Assembly: GCF_011761345.1 (NCBI RefSeq)
Contig: NZ_JAASRY010000002.1
Span: 310,001-374,000 of the forward strand
DNA length: 64,000 nucleotides
Reading direction: 5' to 3'
Origin: Thalassobacillus devorans
GTDB taxonomy: Bacteria > Bacillota > Bacilli > Bacillales > Halobacillaceae
A program made the position numbers and the translations under genes. Each line of letters opens with the position of its first letter. Position 1 is the stretch's first letter. Shown here one piece after another: positions 16,434-26,561 of this stretch. The notes beneath the pieces were generated by a model. It did not search any database, was not told where the DNA came from, and saw only the letters and a program-made list of their open reading frames with translations.

Positions 16434-17449
16434 GCAATAATAGAAAAGTAGTTTTTAATGACGTGACATTACGGGATGGGATGCATGCCATTTCCCATCA
16501 ATATACAACCGAACAAATTGCTGAACTGACCCAGCTGATTGATGAGTCTGGCGTCGATATCATTGAAGCCACCCATGGCGACGGGTTAGGCGGAAGCTCG
16601 ATACAGTATGGTTTTTCAAAAGAGTCAGAGGAAGATATCATTAAGACAGCAGTAAAAAATGCCAAGAATGCAAAAGTAGGTGTGCTGCTTCTTCCTGGTA
16701 TCGGGACCATCGAACATCTCGAACGGGCAAGAGAATGGGGGGCATCTGTGGTGCGGGTTGCAACGCATTGCAGTGAAGCGGACGTTTCTGAACAACATAT
16801 CAAAAAAGCGGTAGATTTGGGGATGGACACGGTTGGCTTTCTGATGATGTCCCACCGTTCGACTCCTGAAGATCTACTTGAAGAAGCGAAAAAAATGGAA
16901 TCTTACGGAGCAGGAACCATTTATGTAGTAGATTCCGCCGGGGCGTTGACAATGGATGACACCCGAAGAAGGATTGCGCTTTTCAAAGAAAACTTGAGCA
17001 CGGACATCGGGTTCCATGGACATAATAACCTGTCACTCGGGGTTGCCAATTCCATCGTTGCCTTGGAAGAAGGCGCAAACCGAATCGATACAAGCCTGGC
17101 TGGAATGGGCGCGGGAGCAGGGAATACGGCTACCGAACAGCTTGTTGCCGTCATGAACAAAATGGAGATACCACATACGATAGATTTATATAAAGCGATG
17201 GACGCGGCGGAAAATGTAATGAAGCCGATGATGAACCGCCCTGTCCAGATCGATCGCCTGAGTCTGACGTTAGGCTACACCGGGGTCTACTCCAGCTTCT
17301 TGTTATTCGCAGAGCGAGCTGGTAAAGAGTATGGCGTCGACCCTCGTGATATTTTGACGAAAATAAGTGAAATGGGTGCTGTCGGCGGCCAGGAAGACTG
17401 GATCATCGGGGTAGCTCAGGATTTGGCAAAAGAAAAAGCGCACGCGTAA
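16430..17449 (+). CDS. 4-hydroxy-2-oxovalerate aldolase, DmpG/MhpE-like
   Basis: 339 residues, family length. It cleaves 4-hydroxy-2-oxovalerate to pyruvate and acetaldehyde using a divalent metal. The HMGL-like TIM barrel begins with [13 protein letters not shown] (Arg-Asp pair, metal Asp). The metal His pair is in [15 protein letters not shown], and [20 protein letters not shown] is a conserved family block. The C-terminal helices form the dehydrogenase-contact domain. It overlaps the dehydrogenase gene by 4 bases. No hydratase (MhpD) or ring-cleavage gene is present in the window, so the source of substrate is unknown. Confidence 0.95.
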   Translation: MSNNRKVVFNDVTLRDGMHAISHQYTTEQIAELTQLIDESGVDIIEATHGDGLGGSSIQYGFSKESEEDIIKTAVKNAKNAKVGVLLLPGIGTIEHLERAREWGASVVRVATHCSEADVSEQHIKKAVDLGMDTVGFLMMSHRSTPEDLLEEAKKMESYGAGTIYVVDSAGALTMDDTRRRIALFKENLSTDIGFHGHNNLSLGVANSIVALEEGANRIDTSLAGMGAGAGNTATEQLVAVMNKMEIPHTIDLYKAMDAAENVMKPMMNRPVQIDRLSLTLGYTGVYSSFLLFAERAGKEYGVDPRDILTKISEMGAVGGQEDWIIGVAQDLAKEKAHA

Positions 17450-17453
17450 AGAA

Positions 17454-17497
17454 AATGTCCAGGTGAGGAGAGTCTTCCTTGCCTGGGCATTTTTTTG
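17454..17497 (+). terminator. Terminator of the aldolase-dehydrogenase operon
   Basis: AATGTCCAGGTGAGG pairs with CCTTGCCTGGGCATT, then TTTTTT. Confidence 0.9.
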
Positions 17498-17531
17498 ATG
17501 CGAAGACCGGTAAAGGGGAGTCGTTGTACAA

Positions 17532-17540
17532 TGGTATAAT
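17532..17540 (+). promoter_or_regulatory. Extended -10 promoter for the GNAT gene
   Basis: TGGTATAAT (TG-N-TATAAT) lies about 30 bases before the GNAT start; no good -35 is seen. Confidence 0.45.
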
Positions 17541-17571
17541 AGTATATACTGCTTTATAGAGGAGGAAGAGA

Positions 17572-18108
17572 ATGAGAGGCAGCAATATATACATAAGAGC
17601 TTTTACAGAAAAAGATACCGATGCACTATTGAAATTACAGACAGAAAATCGTGCGTTTTTTGAAGCATTTGCGATGGATCGGAGTGAAGATTTTTACACA
17701 CGAGAAACACAGGTGAAGCGGATAGAGCAGTTTGCCGAAGATATTGAACATGGCAAAGGGTATTATATGGGGATTTTCAAAAAAGATGATCATTTTCTTG
17801 TGGGGACTATCAATCTATTTTCCGTATTAAGAGGCTCCCTGCAAACTGCTTTTCTAGGATATTTTCTGGATGAAAAACATAACGGTAGAGGCTTTACGAC
17901 AGAAGCTGTGAAGTTGATGGTGAGATTCGCTTTCGATGAGCTGAAACTGCATCGGATTGAAGCAGGTGTCATGCCGCGTAACTTAGCGTCCATTCGTGTG
18001 TTAGAGAAATCGGGATTTCATAAAGAAGGGATTGCCAAGAGTAATGTCCGGATAAATGGCAAGTGGGAAGATCATCAGGTGCTGGCAATCATCAATCCAG
18101 CTGATTAG
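17572..18108 (+). CDS. GNAT N-acetyltransferase, RimJ/RimL-like
   Basis: 178 residues with the full GNAT fold of the ribosomal-protein N-acetyltransferase type. The acetyl-CoA pyrophosphate loop is KHNGRGFTTEAVKLMVRFAF (R/QxxGxG variant). The hallmark block HRIEAGVMPRNLASIRVLEKSGFHKEG near the C-terminus is shared with RimJ, RimL and B. subtilis YdaF/YjcK. These acetylate N-terminal or small-molecule amines; the target is not predictable. SD AGAGGAGGAAGAGA precedes the ATG. It appears monocistronic. Confidence 0.88.
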   Translation: MRGSNIYIRAFTEKDTDALLKLQTENRAFFEAFAMDRSEDFYTRETQVKRIEQFAEDIEHGKGYYMGIFKKDDHFLVGTINLFSVLRGSLQTAFLGYFLDEKHNGRGFTTEAVKLMVRFAFDELKLHRIEAGVMPRNLASIRVLEKSGFHKEGIAKSNVRINGKWEDHQVLAIINPAD

Positions 18109-18120
18109 TGATTATGCGCT

Positions 18121-18280
18121 GATAAGAGAGACAATCGCTGCGTTTGTGAGCAAAGTGCGCGTGTATGTTAGACAGTTAAAAAGATAAAAGAGACACTTTT
18201 GGAAAAAAGAGAGACAAAACCGAAAATAAGAGCGGCAAATTTGCCGGTTTATGAGAATTAATGCCTTTATATGAGACACT
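18121..18280. repeat. Degenerate TATGAGAGACAA array, copy B
   Basis: Units such as GATAAGAGAGACAA, AAAAGAGACAC, AAAGAGAGACAAAA, ATAAGAGCGGCAA, TATGAGAATTAATGCC and TATGAGACAC recur about every 20-23 bases. It follows the GNAT stop and lies upstream of the glp promoter. It aligns with copies A and C over its length. Confidence 0.75.
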
Positions 18281-18376
18281 ACATTCCTGCTGCATTAGCA
18301 TTGGTGTTTTTCATTTCATTCAACCACTTTATTATTAATGATAGATTACAAGTCAGAAACTTTTTCGTGAAAATTA

Positions 18377-18408
18377 TTGACACCGCTTACATAATCATTT
18401 AGTTTAAT
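18377..18408 (+). promoter_or_regulatory. Candidate promoter of the glpFK operon
   Basis: A perfect TTGACA at 18377-18382 is followed by TAGTTT/TTTAAT around 18400-18408 as the -10 region. Spacing to TTTAAT is 20 bases, to TAGTTT 17, so the exact -10 is uncertain. Confidence 0.5.
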
Positions 18409-18441
18409 AGATAACAAGTTAACGAAGTGACGGAGATACGG

Positions 18442-18502
18442 AGACTCACGCTAAGCACATGCTTTTCCCTGGGAAAAGCATGTGCTGAGTGTGGGTCTTT
18501 TT
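18442..18502 (+). terminator. Leader terminator upstream of glpF (probable GlpP antitermination target)
   Basis: A 28-base arm at 18442-18469 pairs almost perfectly with 18471-18498 (inner core AAGCACATGCTTTTCCC / GGGAAAAGCATGTGCTG), followed by TTTTTGTG. It lies between promoter and start codon. In B. subtilis glp operons a comparable leader terminator is overcome by the GlpP protein with glycerol 3-phosphate; GlpP itself is not encoded in this window. Confidence 0.8.
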
Positions 18503-18549
18503 GTGTTCCTGTTATCTTGTAAATCCAACGAAGAAGGAGTGTAAACCAC

Positions 18550-19389
18550 ATGCATGAGTTTTTAGCCGAACTGATAGGTACGATGATTCTGATTATTTTT
18601 GGCGGCGGAGTGGTTGCTGGTGTGGTGTTGAAAAATTCGAAGGCAGAAGGTGCCGGGTGGGTGGTCATTACGATTGCCTGGGGCCTTGCCGTTGCGATGG
18701 CTGTTTATGCTGTGGGACAATTTTCAGGAGCGCATATCAATCCGGCGGTTACCCTTGGGTTCGCTGCGGTAGGTGAGTTTCCGTGGGAAAAAGTTCCGAT
18801 GTATATTACCGCCCAGGTGATTGGTGCATTTGTCGGTGGCGTTATCGTATTTTTGAATTACCTTCCTCACTGGAAGGAAACGGAGGACCAGGGTGCCAAG
18901 CTGGCGGTATTTTCTACAGACCCTGCGGTACGCAGTCCTTTTTCCAACCTGGTCAGTGAAATCATCGGCACATTCGTTTTGTTGATGGGATTGATGTTCA
19001 TTGGTGCCAACGACTTCACGGATGGGTTGAATCCGATGATTGTCGGTGCGTTGATTGTCGCTATTGGGATGTCACTCGGTGGGACAACTGGGTATGCGAT
19101 TAACCCGGCACGTGATTTGGGACCGCGAATTGCTCACGCTTTCTTGCCGATCCCGGGGAAAGGCGGATCGGATTGGAGCTATGCCTGGGTGCCGGTCATC
19201 GGTCCGGCCATTGGCGGTATATATGGTGCTGTATTTTATCGGGCCATGTTTTTAGGTGAATTCTCTACGTTATTCTGGGTTTTCAGTGCGATCATGGCTA
19301 TCATTCTCGTTTCAGCTGCGATGTCCGAATTGAAAGAAGAGAGGACTGCAGTTGATCGTGTCGAAAAGAAAATAGGAGAGGTAAATTAA
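18550..19389 (+). CDS. glpF: Glycerol uptake facilitator (aquaglyceroporin)
   Basis: 279 residues, six membrane helices and two half-helices, the MIP channel fold. Both NPA boxes are intact: SGAHINPAVTLGFA and GYAINPARDLGPRI. The Asp after the second NPAR (NPARD) marks the glycerol-conducting subgroup rather than strict water channels. SD AAGAAGGAGTGTAAACCAC precedes the ATG. The gene is 18 bases upstream of glpK and behind an attenuated leader, the standard glpFK arrangement. An insertion around residues 105-130 (HWKETEDQGAKLAVFSTDPAV) is usual for glycerol facilitators. Confidence 0.97.
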   Translation: MHEFLAELIGTMILIIFGGGVVAGVVLKNSKAEGAGWVVITIAWGLAVAMAVYAVGQFSGAHINPAVTLGFAAVGEFPWEKVPMYITAQVIGAFVGGVIVFLNYLPHWKETEDQGAKLAVFSTDPAVRSPFSNLVSEIIGTFVLLMGLMFIGANDFTDGLNPMIVGALIVAIGMSLGGTTGYAINPARDLGPRIAHAFLPIPGKGGSDWSYAWVPVIGPAIGGIYGAVFYRAMFLGEFSTLFWVFSAIMAIILVSAAMSELKEERTAVDRVEKKIGEVN

Positions 19390-19392
19390 TAA

Positions 19393-20901
<1,509 letters not shown>

Positions 20902-20912
20902 ACCACTAATGA

Positions 20913-20942
20913 CAGGCACCTTTTGATAACAAGAGGTGCCTG
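20913..20942 (+). terminator. Hairpin between glpK and dhaK
   Basis: CAGGCACCT / AGGTGCCTG perfect 9-bp stem without a T run; more likely an attenuator or mRNA boundary than a full terminator. Confidence 0.55.
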
Positions 20943-20963
20943 ATTAATAGGAGGGGCTAGTAG

Positions 20964-21944
20964 ATGAAAAAAATAATGAATGAGCCGAACCAAATCGTAA
21001 CAGAAATGCTGGATGGTTTTGTTGCAGCTAAACCTGGCAAAGTCAAACGGATACCTGATACCACAGTCGTCACAAGAAAAGATTCTCCTATTCAAAATAA
21101 AGTTGGCATCGTCAGCGGGGGAGGAAGCGGCCATGAGCCTGCCCATGCCGGATACATAGGAAAGGGGATGCTCGATGCAGCCGTGGCAGGTGAAGTTTTC
21201 ACCTCCCCGACGCCTGATCAGGTATTGGAAGCGATCAAAGCAGTTGATGGTGGAGCTGGGGTGTTATTGGTCATCAAAAATTACACCGGAGATGTCATGA
21301 ACTTCGATATGGCAGCTGAGCTTGCCGAAGCAGAAGGCATTGATGTGGCACAGGTCGTCGTCAATGACGATGTTGCCATTGATGATGTAGATGGTCGCCG
21401 TGGCGTTGCCGGTACTGTTTTTGTTCATAAAATTGCCGGTGCTAAAGCGGAGGCAGGCGCTTCACTGGAGGAAGTGAAAAATGCCGCTGAGAAAGTGATT
21501 GCTAATGTGCGGTCAATGGGGGTAGCTCTGAGTCCATGCGTCATGCCGGCATCCGGTAAACCGAGTTTTGAACTTGGCGACGACGAAATGGAAGTAGGCA
21601 TTGGCATCCACGGTGAGCCAGGAACAGAACGTAAGACTCTCGGGACAGCTGATGAAATCGCTGTTGAACTGACCAATCATATTCTGGAAGATTTGCCTGA
21701 AGCAGAAGAAATAGCCGTCATGGTGAACGGAATGGGCGCGACACCTGAAATGGAACTGAATCTCGTCAATCGCAAGGTCCAGGAGATTTTGCAGGAAAAA
21801 GGGGTAAAGACCTATAAAACGTTCGTCGGCGAGTACATGACATCCTTGGAAATGGCAGGATGCTCCGTGACTTTATTGAATTTGGACGATGAATTGAAAG
21901 AGCTGTTGGACAGCCCGTCTGATGCGCCAGCACTGCGAGTTTAA
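20964..21944 (+). CDS. dhaK: PTS-dependent dihydroxyacetone kinase, substrate-binding subunit
   Basis: 326 residues. DhaK binds dihydroxyacetone covalently as a hemiaminal through a histidine, here His216 in GIGIHGEPGTER. GGGSGHEPAHAGYIGKGMLDAAVAGEVFTSP is the other active-site block and carries the conserved His pair. The enzyme transfers phosphate from DhaL-bound ADP to dihydroxyacetone. SD GGAGGGGCTAGTAG precedes the ATG. It is followed by dhaL and dhaM in the usual order and directly follows glpFK, so the region handles both glycerol and dihydroxyacetone. Confidence 0.97.
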   Translation: MKKIMNEPNQIVTEMLDGFVAAKPGKVKRIPDTTVVTRKDSPIQNKVGIVSGGGSGHEPAHAGYIGKGMLDAAVAGEVFTSPTPDQVLEAIKAVDGGAGVLLVIKNYTGDVMNFDMAAELAEAEGIDVAQVVVNDDVAIDDVDGRRGVAGTVFVHKIAGAKAEAGASLEEVKNAAEKVIANVRSMGVALSPCVMPASGKPSFELGDDEMEVGIGIHGEPGTERKTLGTADEIAVELTNHILEDLPEAEEIAVMVNGMGATPEMELNLVNRKVQEILQEKGVKTYKTFVGEYMTSLEMAGCSVTLLNLDDELKELLDSPSDAPALRV

Positions 21945-21959
21945 AAAGGAGGTAAGCTT

Positions 21960-22580
21960 ATGACATTCACAGTTGAACAAGCTATCAATTGGCTTACGAA
22001 AAGCAACGAAAAAATACAGAAAAATAAAGACTATTTGTCTGAATTGGACCAGGCAATCGGAGACGGCGACCATGGAATCAACATGGCAAGAGGTTTTGAT
22101 GAGGTCGTCAAGAAGCTCGATGGCAACGATTATGAGCAAGTCGCGGACGTTTTGAAGGATGCAGCGATGACGTTGATGTCAAAAGTGGGAGGCGCATCGG
22201 GACCATTGTTCGGAACGGCATTCTTGAAAATATCGATGGCAGTGAAAGGCGAAGAGGCTGTAACGTTTGGTACTTTTGTCAAAGCGTTGGAAGATGCAGT
22301 GGCAGGGGTCAAACAACGCGGCAAAGCAGAAGAAGGAGAAAAGACAATGATTGACGTCTGGTCGCCTATGGTAGAGCGGATGAAAGCTGCAGATGACTTT
22401 GATGCCAGTGTCATCCGTGATAACGCCAAGTCATCGATGGAAGCAACTAAAGATATCGTAGCGACAAAAGGTCGTGCCGCTTACTTGAAAGAACGCTCGA
22501 AAGGCCACCTCGACCCCGGCTCTGTTTCTTCTTATTATATATTTGAAGCTCTGGCCGAAAGCCTGGAAGAGGGGGCGTAG
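21960..22580 (+). CDS. dhaL: PTS-dependent dihydroxyacetone kinase, ADP-binding subunit
   Basis: 206 residues, all helical. The Mg-ADP site is visible in the N-terminal AIGDGDHGINMARGF (three Asp residues) and in KVGGASGPLFGTAFLK. YLKERSKGHLDPGSVSSYYIF near the C-terminus is a family signature. DhaL keeps a permanently bound ADP that DhaM rephosphorylates. The ATG follows AAAGGAGGTAAGCTT, 15 bases after dhaK. Confidence 0.97.
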   Translation: MTFTVEQAINWLTKSNEKIQKNKDYLSELDQAIGDGDHGINMARGFDEVVKKLDGNDYEQVADVLKDAAMTLMSKVGGASGPLFGTAFLKISMAVKGEEAVTFGTFVKALEDAVAGVKQRGKAEEGEKTMIDVWSPMVERMKAADDFDASVIRDNAKSSMEATKDIVATKGRAAYLKERSKGHLDPGSVSSYYIFEALAESLEEGA

Positions 22581-22583
22581 ACA

Positions 22584-22958
22584 ATGGCGAATGTAGGGAT
22601 TGTGATTATATCTCACAGCGAAAAAGTTGCCGACGGAGTCAAAGATATCCTCGAACAGGCCGTCGGGCAGGTTACTGTGGAATCAGCCGGTGGGACGGAA
22701 GACGGTGAAATTGGAACCAGCCTCGAAAAAATCCAGGGTGCGATAGAGAATGTGCACAGCGCCCAGGGCACGGTTGTTTTCTATGATCTTGGCAGCGCGA
22801 AAATGAATGCCGAGATAGCGATTGAAATGCTGGAGCTTGAGAATGTGCATTTGGCGGAAGCGCCTGTGCTGGAAGGAGCTTATCTGGCTGCGGTGGAAGC
22901 AAGTATGGGAAGTGCTTTAGACGAGGTCGTGAAGGCGTTGGAAAAAGAGTTTAAGTGA
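22584..22958 (+). CDS. dhaM: PTS-dependent dihydroxyacetone kinase, phosphoryl donor subunit (EIIA-man fold)
   Basis: 124 residues, a single EIIA domain of the mannose type. Phosphorylated histidine is His11 in GIVIISHSEKVADG. VVFYDLGSAKMNAEIAIEML matches the second active-site loop. It takes phosphate from HPr and passes it to DhaL. Unlike enterobacterial DhaM, it has no HPr or EI-like extra domains, which is normal for Firmicutes. It begins 3 bases after the dhaL stop. Confidence 0.96.
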   Translation: MANVGIVIISHSEKVADGVKDILEQAVGQVTVESAGGTEDGEIGTSLEKIQGAIENVHSAQGTVVFYDLGSAKMNAEIAIEMLELENVHLAEAPVLEGAYLAAVEASMGSALDEVVKALEKEFK

Positions 22959-22964
22959 AGTTTT

Positions 22965-23000
22965 GGGCCTTAGGAAAGAAATTTCCCGAGGCTCTTTTTT
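22965..23000 (+). terminator. Terminator of the glpFK-dhaKLM region
   Basis: GGGCCTTAGGAAA / TTTCCCGAGGCTC with a 4-nt loop, then TTTTTT. Confidence 0.88.
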
Positions 23001-23025
23001 ATATTTTATAAATATTTATTGATAA

Positions 23026-23100
23026 GATTAAGACGCACATTTAAAAGTCTAAACTCGCACGATTAACTCTGCCACTCACATGATTAAGAGAACAGACAAA
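23026..23100. repeat. Short degenerate repeats with CGCAC/TCACAT and GATTAA motifs
   Basis: GATTAAGACGCACAT, TAAACTCGCACGATTAACTC and ACTCACATGATTAAGAG follow one another with a period of about 24 bases. It resembles the AGAGACA arrays in style but not in sequence. Confidence 0.35.
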
Positions 23101-23225
23101 CTAGCAATAACATATTCATGCTGATACTTTTCAATAAGTCATTCAGAAAGAATGATAAATTTTGTTTATGATATGATAGTAATAATTTACATAATGTGCG
23201 CTATCACCTAAAGGAGCAGGACATC

Positions 23226-24182
23226 ATGCTGCAAACTTTCAATATCTATTTGCAAAAAATCATGCCATATATGACACCTACTGCCGTAGTAATTGGTGTT
23301 CTTTTTGCTGGGTCCCTGGAACAGTTTGTTTTTCTTGTTCCCTGGATTTTTGCATTCATGACTTTTTCAGGGAGCCTCGGGTCCAACTTCAAAGATTTGA
23401 AAAAAGCCCTTAGCCATCCGCTTTCTCTGGTTGTTTGTCTAATTATTTTACATATCATTATGCCGGTCATTGCCCTGTTAACAGGTTTGTTGCTTTTTCC
23501 GAATGATATGAATACCACTGTTGGGCTGCTGCTTTCTTTTATCATCCCGACCGGAATCACCAGCCTGATCTGGGTTTCCATCTATAAAGGCAATGTCGCG
23601 CTGACCCTATCTATCATACTGTTAGATACATTGCTTGCTCCATTTGTCATTCCCCTTGTATTAAAAGTGTTCGTAGGGAATTCTGTTGAGATGAATGTTA
23701 TCGACATGATGGAAGGGTTGCTTTGGATGATTGTTATTCCTTCCTTAATCGGAATGTTCGTGAATCATTATGCAAAAAAAGAGATTACGTTAAGACTGGA
23801 GGCGAACCTTGCTCCTTTTACAAAGTTAGGGATTGGGGCAGTAGTTGCTATTAACAGCTCGGCTGCCGCGCCTTATTTGAAAAATATAGATGCAAAGCTG
23901 TTTTTGATTGCTGTCACGGTGTTTAGTTTAGCTGTCGCTGCTTATCTGATCGGTTACTTTTCCGGGAAACTATTGAAGTTAGATCAGGGTTCCGTCGTAT
24001 CTCTGACTTTTAATAGTGGAATGAGAAATATTAGTGGGGGAGCGGTTATCGCGATCACTTATTTTGCTCCTCCTGTTGTCGTGCCGGTTATTGTCGGTAT
24101 GTTATTCCAGCAGGTGCTGGCTTCGTTTGCCGGAAGTTTTATGGCGAAGTATTCACTAAATCCTGTAAAGGAAAGTTTATGA
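23226..24182 (+). CDS. Bile acid:sodium symporter (BASS) family transporter
   Basis: 318 residues from the ATG at 23226 behind AAAGGAGCAGGACATC; the frame extends upstream to 23196 but that ATG precedes the SD. About nine or ten membrane helices. TFSGSLGSNFKDLKKALSHP near residue 45 and FNSGMRNISGGAVIAITYFAPP near residue 270 are typical of the family, including the N-S-G-x-R-N element in the substrate and Na+ region. The family moves bile acids, pantothenate, pyruvate or other organic anions with Na+. The substrate here is unknown. The gene appears monocistronic. Confidence 0.85.
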   Translation: MLQTFNIYLQKIMPYMTPTAVVIGVLFAGSLEQFVFLVPWIFAFMTFSGSLGSNFKDLKKALSHPLSLVVCLIILHIIMPVIALLTGLLLFPNDMNTTVGLLLSFIIPTGITSLIWVSIYKGNVALTLSIILLDTLLAPFVIPLVLKVFVGNSVEMNVIDMMEGLLWMIVIPSLIGMFVNHYAKKEITLRLEANLAPFTKLGIGAVVAINSSAAAPYLKNIDAKLFLIAVTVFSLAVAAYLIGYFSGKLLKLDQGSVVSLTFNSGMRNISGGAVIAITYFAPPVVVPVIVGMLFQQVLASFAGSFMAKYSLNPVKESL

Positions 24183-24238
24183 CTTATGGGAGCGTATGTG
24201 GAAGTTTTGCGAGCAGGTAAATTCCTGCTCATTTTGGC

Positions 24239-24410
24239 TGGATGAGAGACAAATGAAGCATTTGTGAGAAAATAAGAGCATATGAGTGAAACATACTACT
24301 GTATGAGAGACGATTTTGAAGAAAAGAGAGACAAATTCGAAAATAAGAGTGACACTATTAAAATTATATGAGAAGTAAAGCTTGTATGAGAGACAATGAA
24401 GCTTGTTGAT
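24239..24410. repeat. Degenerate TATGAGAGACAA array, copy C
   Basis: The clearest copy. Units GATGAGAGACAAA, TTTGTGAGAAAA, TATGAGTGAAAC, TATGAGAGACGATTTTG, AAAGAGAGACAAATTCG, ATAAGAGTGACACTATT, TATATGAGAAGTAAAGC and TATGAGAGACAATG follow at about 20-23 base spacing. It lies between the BASS transporter and the ManR-like regulator. Confidence 0.78.
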
Positions 24411-24478
24411 TAAACGTTTAATCAAATCTTTCTAAATAATGGTTCCTGTCGTAAAACAGGGTGAGCGTATAAAGTAAT

Positions 24479-24507
24479 TTGTCGATACAGCACCTATCGG
24501 GTAGAAT
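24479..24507 (+). promoter_or_regulatory. Candidate promoter of the PRD regulator gene
   Basis: TTGTCG, 17-bp spacer, TAGAAT, ending about 35 bases before the start codon. Confidence 0.5.
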
Positions 24508-24542
24508 GAAGGTGATTTCAATGAAGGCAGCAGGTGGTTGAC

Positions 24543-26465
24543 ATGAACGACAGACAAAAAGAGCTAGTCCGCATTTTGGCTCTTAATTCAAATGAATATA
24601 AACAGGTGAACGAGCTGGCAGGTACACTGGATTGCTCCGAGAAGACGGTTCGTAATGATTTAAAAGAGGTGCAGTCATTTCTAGCTGACTATCCAGCTGC
24701 TTCGTTGATCCGTAAACCCGGACTAGGAGTTCGCCTTTCCATCAGCCAGGATGAAAAGTCCCGTCTGTTCGATCGCCTGTATCAGTCTGAAACGAAGTCG
24801 GAGGAAGATCGCCTGCTTGAAATAACTTACCACTTACTAGTTAACGATCGCGCTGTTACGTTGACACAGCTTGCCGATAATTATTTTGTGAATAAAAACG
24901 TCATTAAAAATGATTTAGCATTGATTGCACGCTGGCTGCGGCGGTTTAATCTTGAATTGATTTCAAAGCAGCGGCTGGGGCATATCATTCAGGGCGGGGA
25001 GCTGCAGAAACGAAATGCGTTAGCCCGTCTCCCTGAACTCATCTCCTCACGCTCAGGCAATAATAAAGACATTTTAGACTTATTCCCTCCTTATGAGGTG
25101 AAAATCGTCAGGGATTTCCTGAAGGATATGCAGCATCACTTTTCAGTATTAACGAGCGAGGGAGACTATGAAAGCCTGTTGATTCATGCGCTTGTCATGA
25201 TTAAACGGACAGCCCAGCATGCTCCCATCCAACTGAAAGATACAGAAAAAGCCTCCGTTCAAGAAACAGAGGAATACGGAATTGCTACTTGGTTTATCAA
25301 ACGACTCGAGCGTGAACTAAAGATGAAGTTCCCGGAAAATGAGCAGGCTTATTTCGCACTTCATCTCGTAAGCAGTAAAGGGGTCCACCACGCACGAAAA
25401 GAAAAGGGATCCGGGGTAACGGAAATCGTGAGTCAGTTGATTTCAAAAATGAAGAGGCTTACACTCGTGGATTTTACCACGGATCAAACTTTGGTAGATG
25501 GGCTGCATACGCATTTGGAACCGACAATCAATCGGGTACAATTTGGCTTTACGATTCAAAATCCGCTTTTAAGTGATATAAAGAAAAAGTATCCATACAT
25601 GTTCAGCATGGTTGTGCTTGCCTTGGAAGAATTAGCAGAAACATATGAGCTTTCCTTTCCTGAGGAAGAAGCAGCTTATTTAGTGCTCCATTTTCAAGCA
25701 GCAGTCGAGCGCCTGCAGCAAAAAAGAAATACAACAAAGAAGGTCGTGATTGTTTGCGACCTTGGTGTGGGCATGTCCCATTTGCTTCAGGCAAAGATTG
25801 AACAATCGTACACAGGTTTTGACATTATCGGAAGCGTGGGACAATGGCAAGTAGATGAAATGCTGAAGCAGCAGCCCGTAGATCTCGTAATTTCTACAAA
25901 ATCATTAACTGACATAAAAGTTCCAAGCCTGGTAGTTTCTCCGCTGCTTGAAGCCCAAGACAAAAAGCGGCTGGATGATTTTTTACAAGCGATGGAAAAG
26001 GAAAACCATTCTGAACGCGGGCTGGATGGCTTAGTCGGGCTATTGGATGAGGCTTTTATTCATCTTAATGTTCGCGAGGAGCATCGGTTTAAGGTTGTCG
26101 AATTACTGGCTAATGGCTTAATGGAAAAAGGAAGGGTCACTTCACTCTTTCCCCATAGTGCTATAGCAAGAGAACGATCTTCGGCAACGTCGATTGGAGG
26201 CGGAATCGCTATTCCCCATGCACATTCGGAGGAAGTCCACCGGTCTACTGTCGCCATGGCGGTATTGAAGGAACCTTTAGAATGGGGAACGGAACATGTG
26301 TCTGTTGTGTTTCTTTTGGCGATTGCAAAAAATGACCAGCATATGACCAAACCGCTTATCCAGGCAATTTCCAGCCTAAGTGAAAGTCCGGAACTTCTTC
26401 AGCAGTTGATAAAAGCGTGGAGCGCAAGAGAAGTGATCGATATTCTAGAGTCTTTTTCTAAATAA
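24543..26465 (+). CDS. PRD-containing PTS-regulated transcriptional activator (ManR-like)
   Basis: 640 residues from the ATG at 24543 (SD AGGTGG seven bases upstream). Domain order: N-terminal HTH (about 5-60, CSEKTVRNDLKEVQ), second helical HTH-like domain (80-150), two PRD domains (about 170-400), an EIIB-like domain whose Cys lies in VIVCDLGVGMSH (about residue 404), and an EIIA-fructose domain with His in GGGIAIPHAHS (about residue 559). This is the layout of B. subtilis ManR and MtlR, which are DNA-binding activators controlled by phosphorylation at the PRDs, EIIB Cys and EIIA His. The next gene encodes an EIIBCA transporter, so it most likely activates that gene. Substrate mannose or fructose class. 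Confidence 0.88.
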   Translation: MNDRQKELVRILALNSNEYKQVNELAGTLDCSEKTVRNDLKEVQSFLADYPAASLIRKPGLGVRLSISQDEKSRLFDRLYQSETKSEEDRLLEITYHLLVNDRAVTLTQLADNYFVNKNVIKNDLALIARWLRRFNLELISKQRLGHIIQGGELQKRNALARLPELISSRSGNNKDILDLFPPYEVKIVRDFLKDMQHHFSVLTSEGDYESLLIHALVMIKRTAQHAPIQLKDTEKASVQETEEYGIATWFIKRLERELKMKFPENEQAYFALHLVSSKGVHHARKEKGSGVTEIVSQLISKMKRLTLVDFTTDQTLVDGLHTHLEPTINRVQFGFTIQNPLLSDIKKKYPYMFSMVVLALEELAETYELSFPEEEAAYLVLHFQAAVERLQQKRNTTKKVVIVCDLGVGMSHLLQAKIEQSYTGFDIIGSVGQWQVDEMLKQQPVDLVISTKSLTDIKVPSLVVSPLLEAQDKKRLDDFLQAMEKENHSERGLDGLVGLLDEAFIHLNVREEHRFKVVELLANGLMEKGRVTSLFPHSAIARERSSATSIGGGIAIPHAHSEEVHRSTVAMAVLKEPLEWGTEHVSVVFLLAIAKNDQHMTKPLIQAISSLSESPELLQQLIKAWSAREVIDILESFSK

Positions 26466-26508
26466 TTCATTTTTACCACAGCTCCGGTAAAAATGAATTA
26501 TTTTTTAT
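26461..26508 (+). terminator. Strong terminator between the PRD regulator and PTS transporter genes
   Basis: A perfect 17-bp stem (AATAATTCATTTTTACC / GGTAAAAATGAATTATT, 8-nt loop) with a T run overlaps the regulator's stop codon. The PTS gene therefore needs its own promoter. Confidence 0.92.
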
Positions 26509-26561
26509 GGCGAAAAATGTCGTATTCTATAGTTACAACAAATAAGTGAGGGGGAAACGAC

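Noticed and set aside
18121-18280. Array B as part of a glycerol-related riboswitch
   Set aside because: The array lies upstream of the predicted promoter and recurs before unrelated genes.
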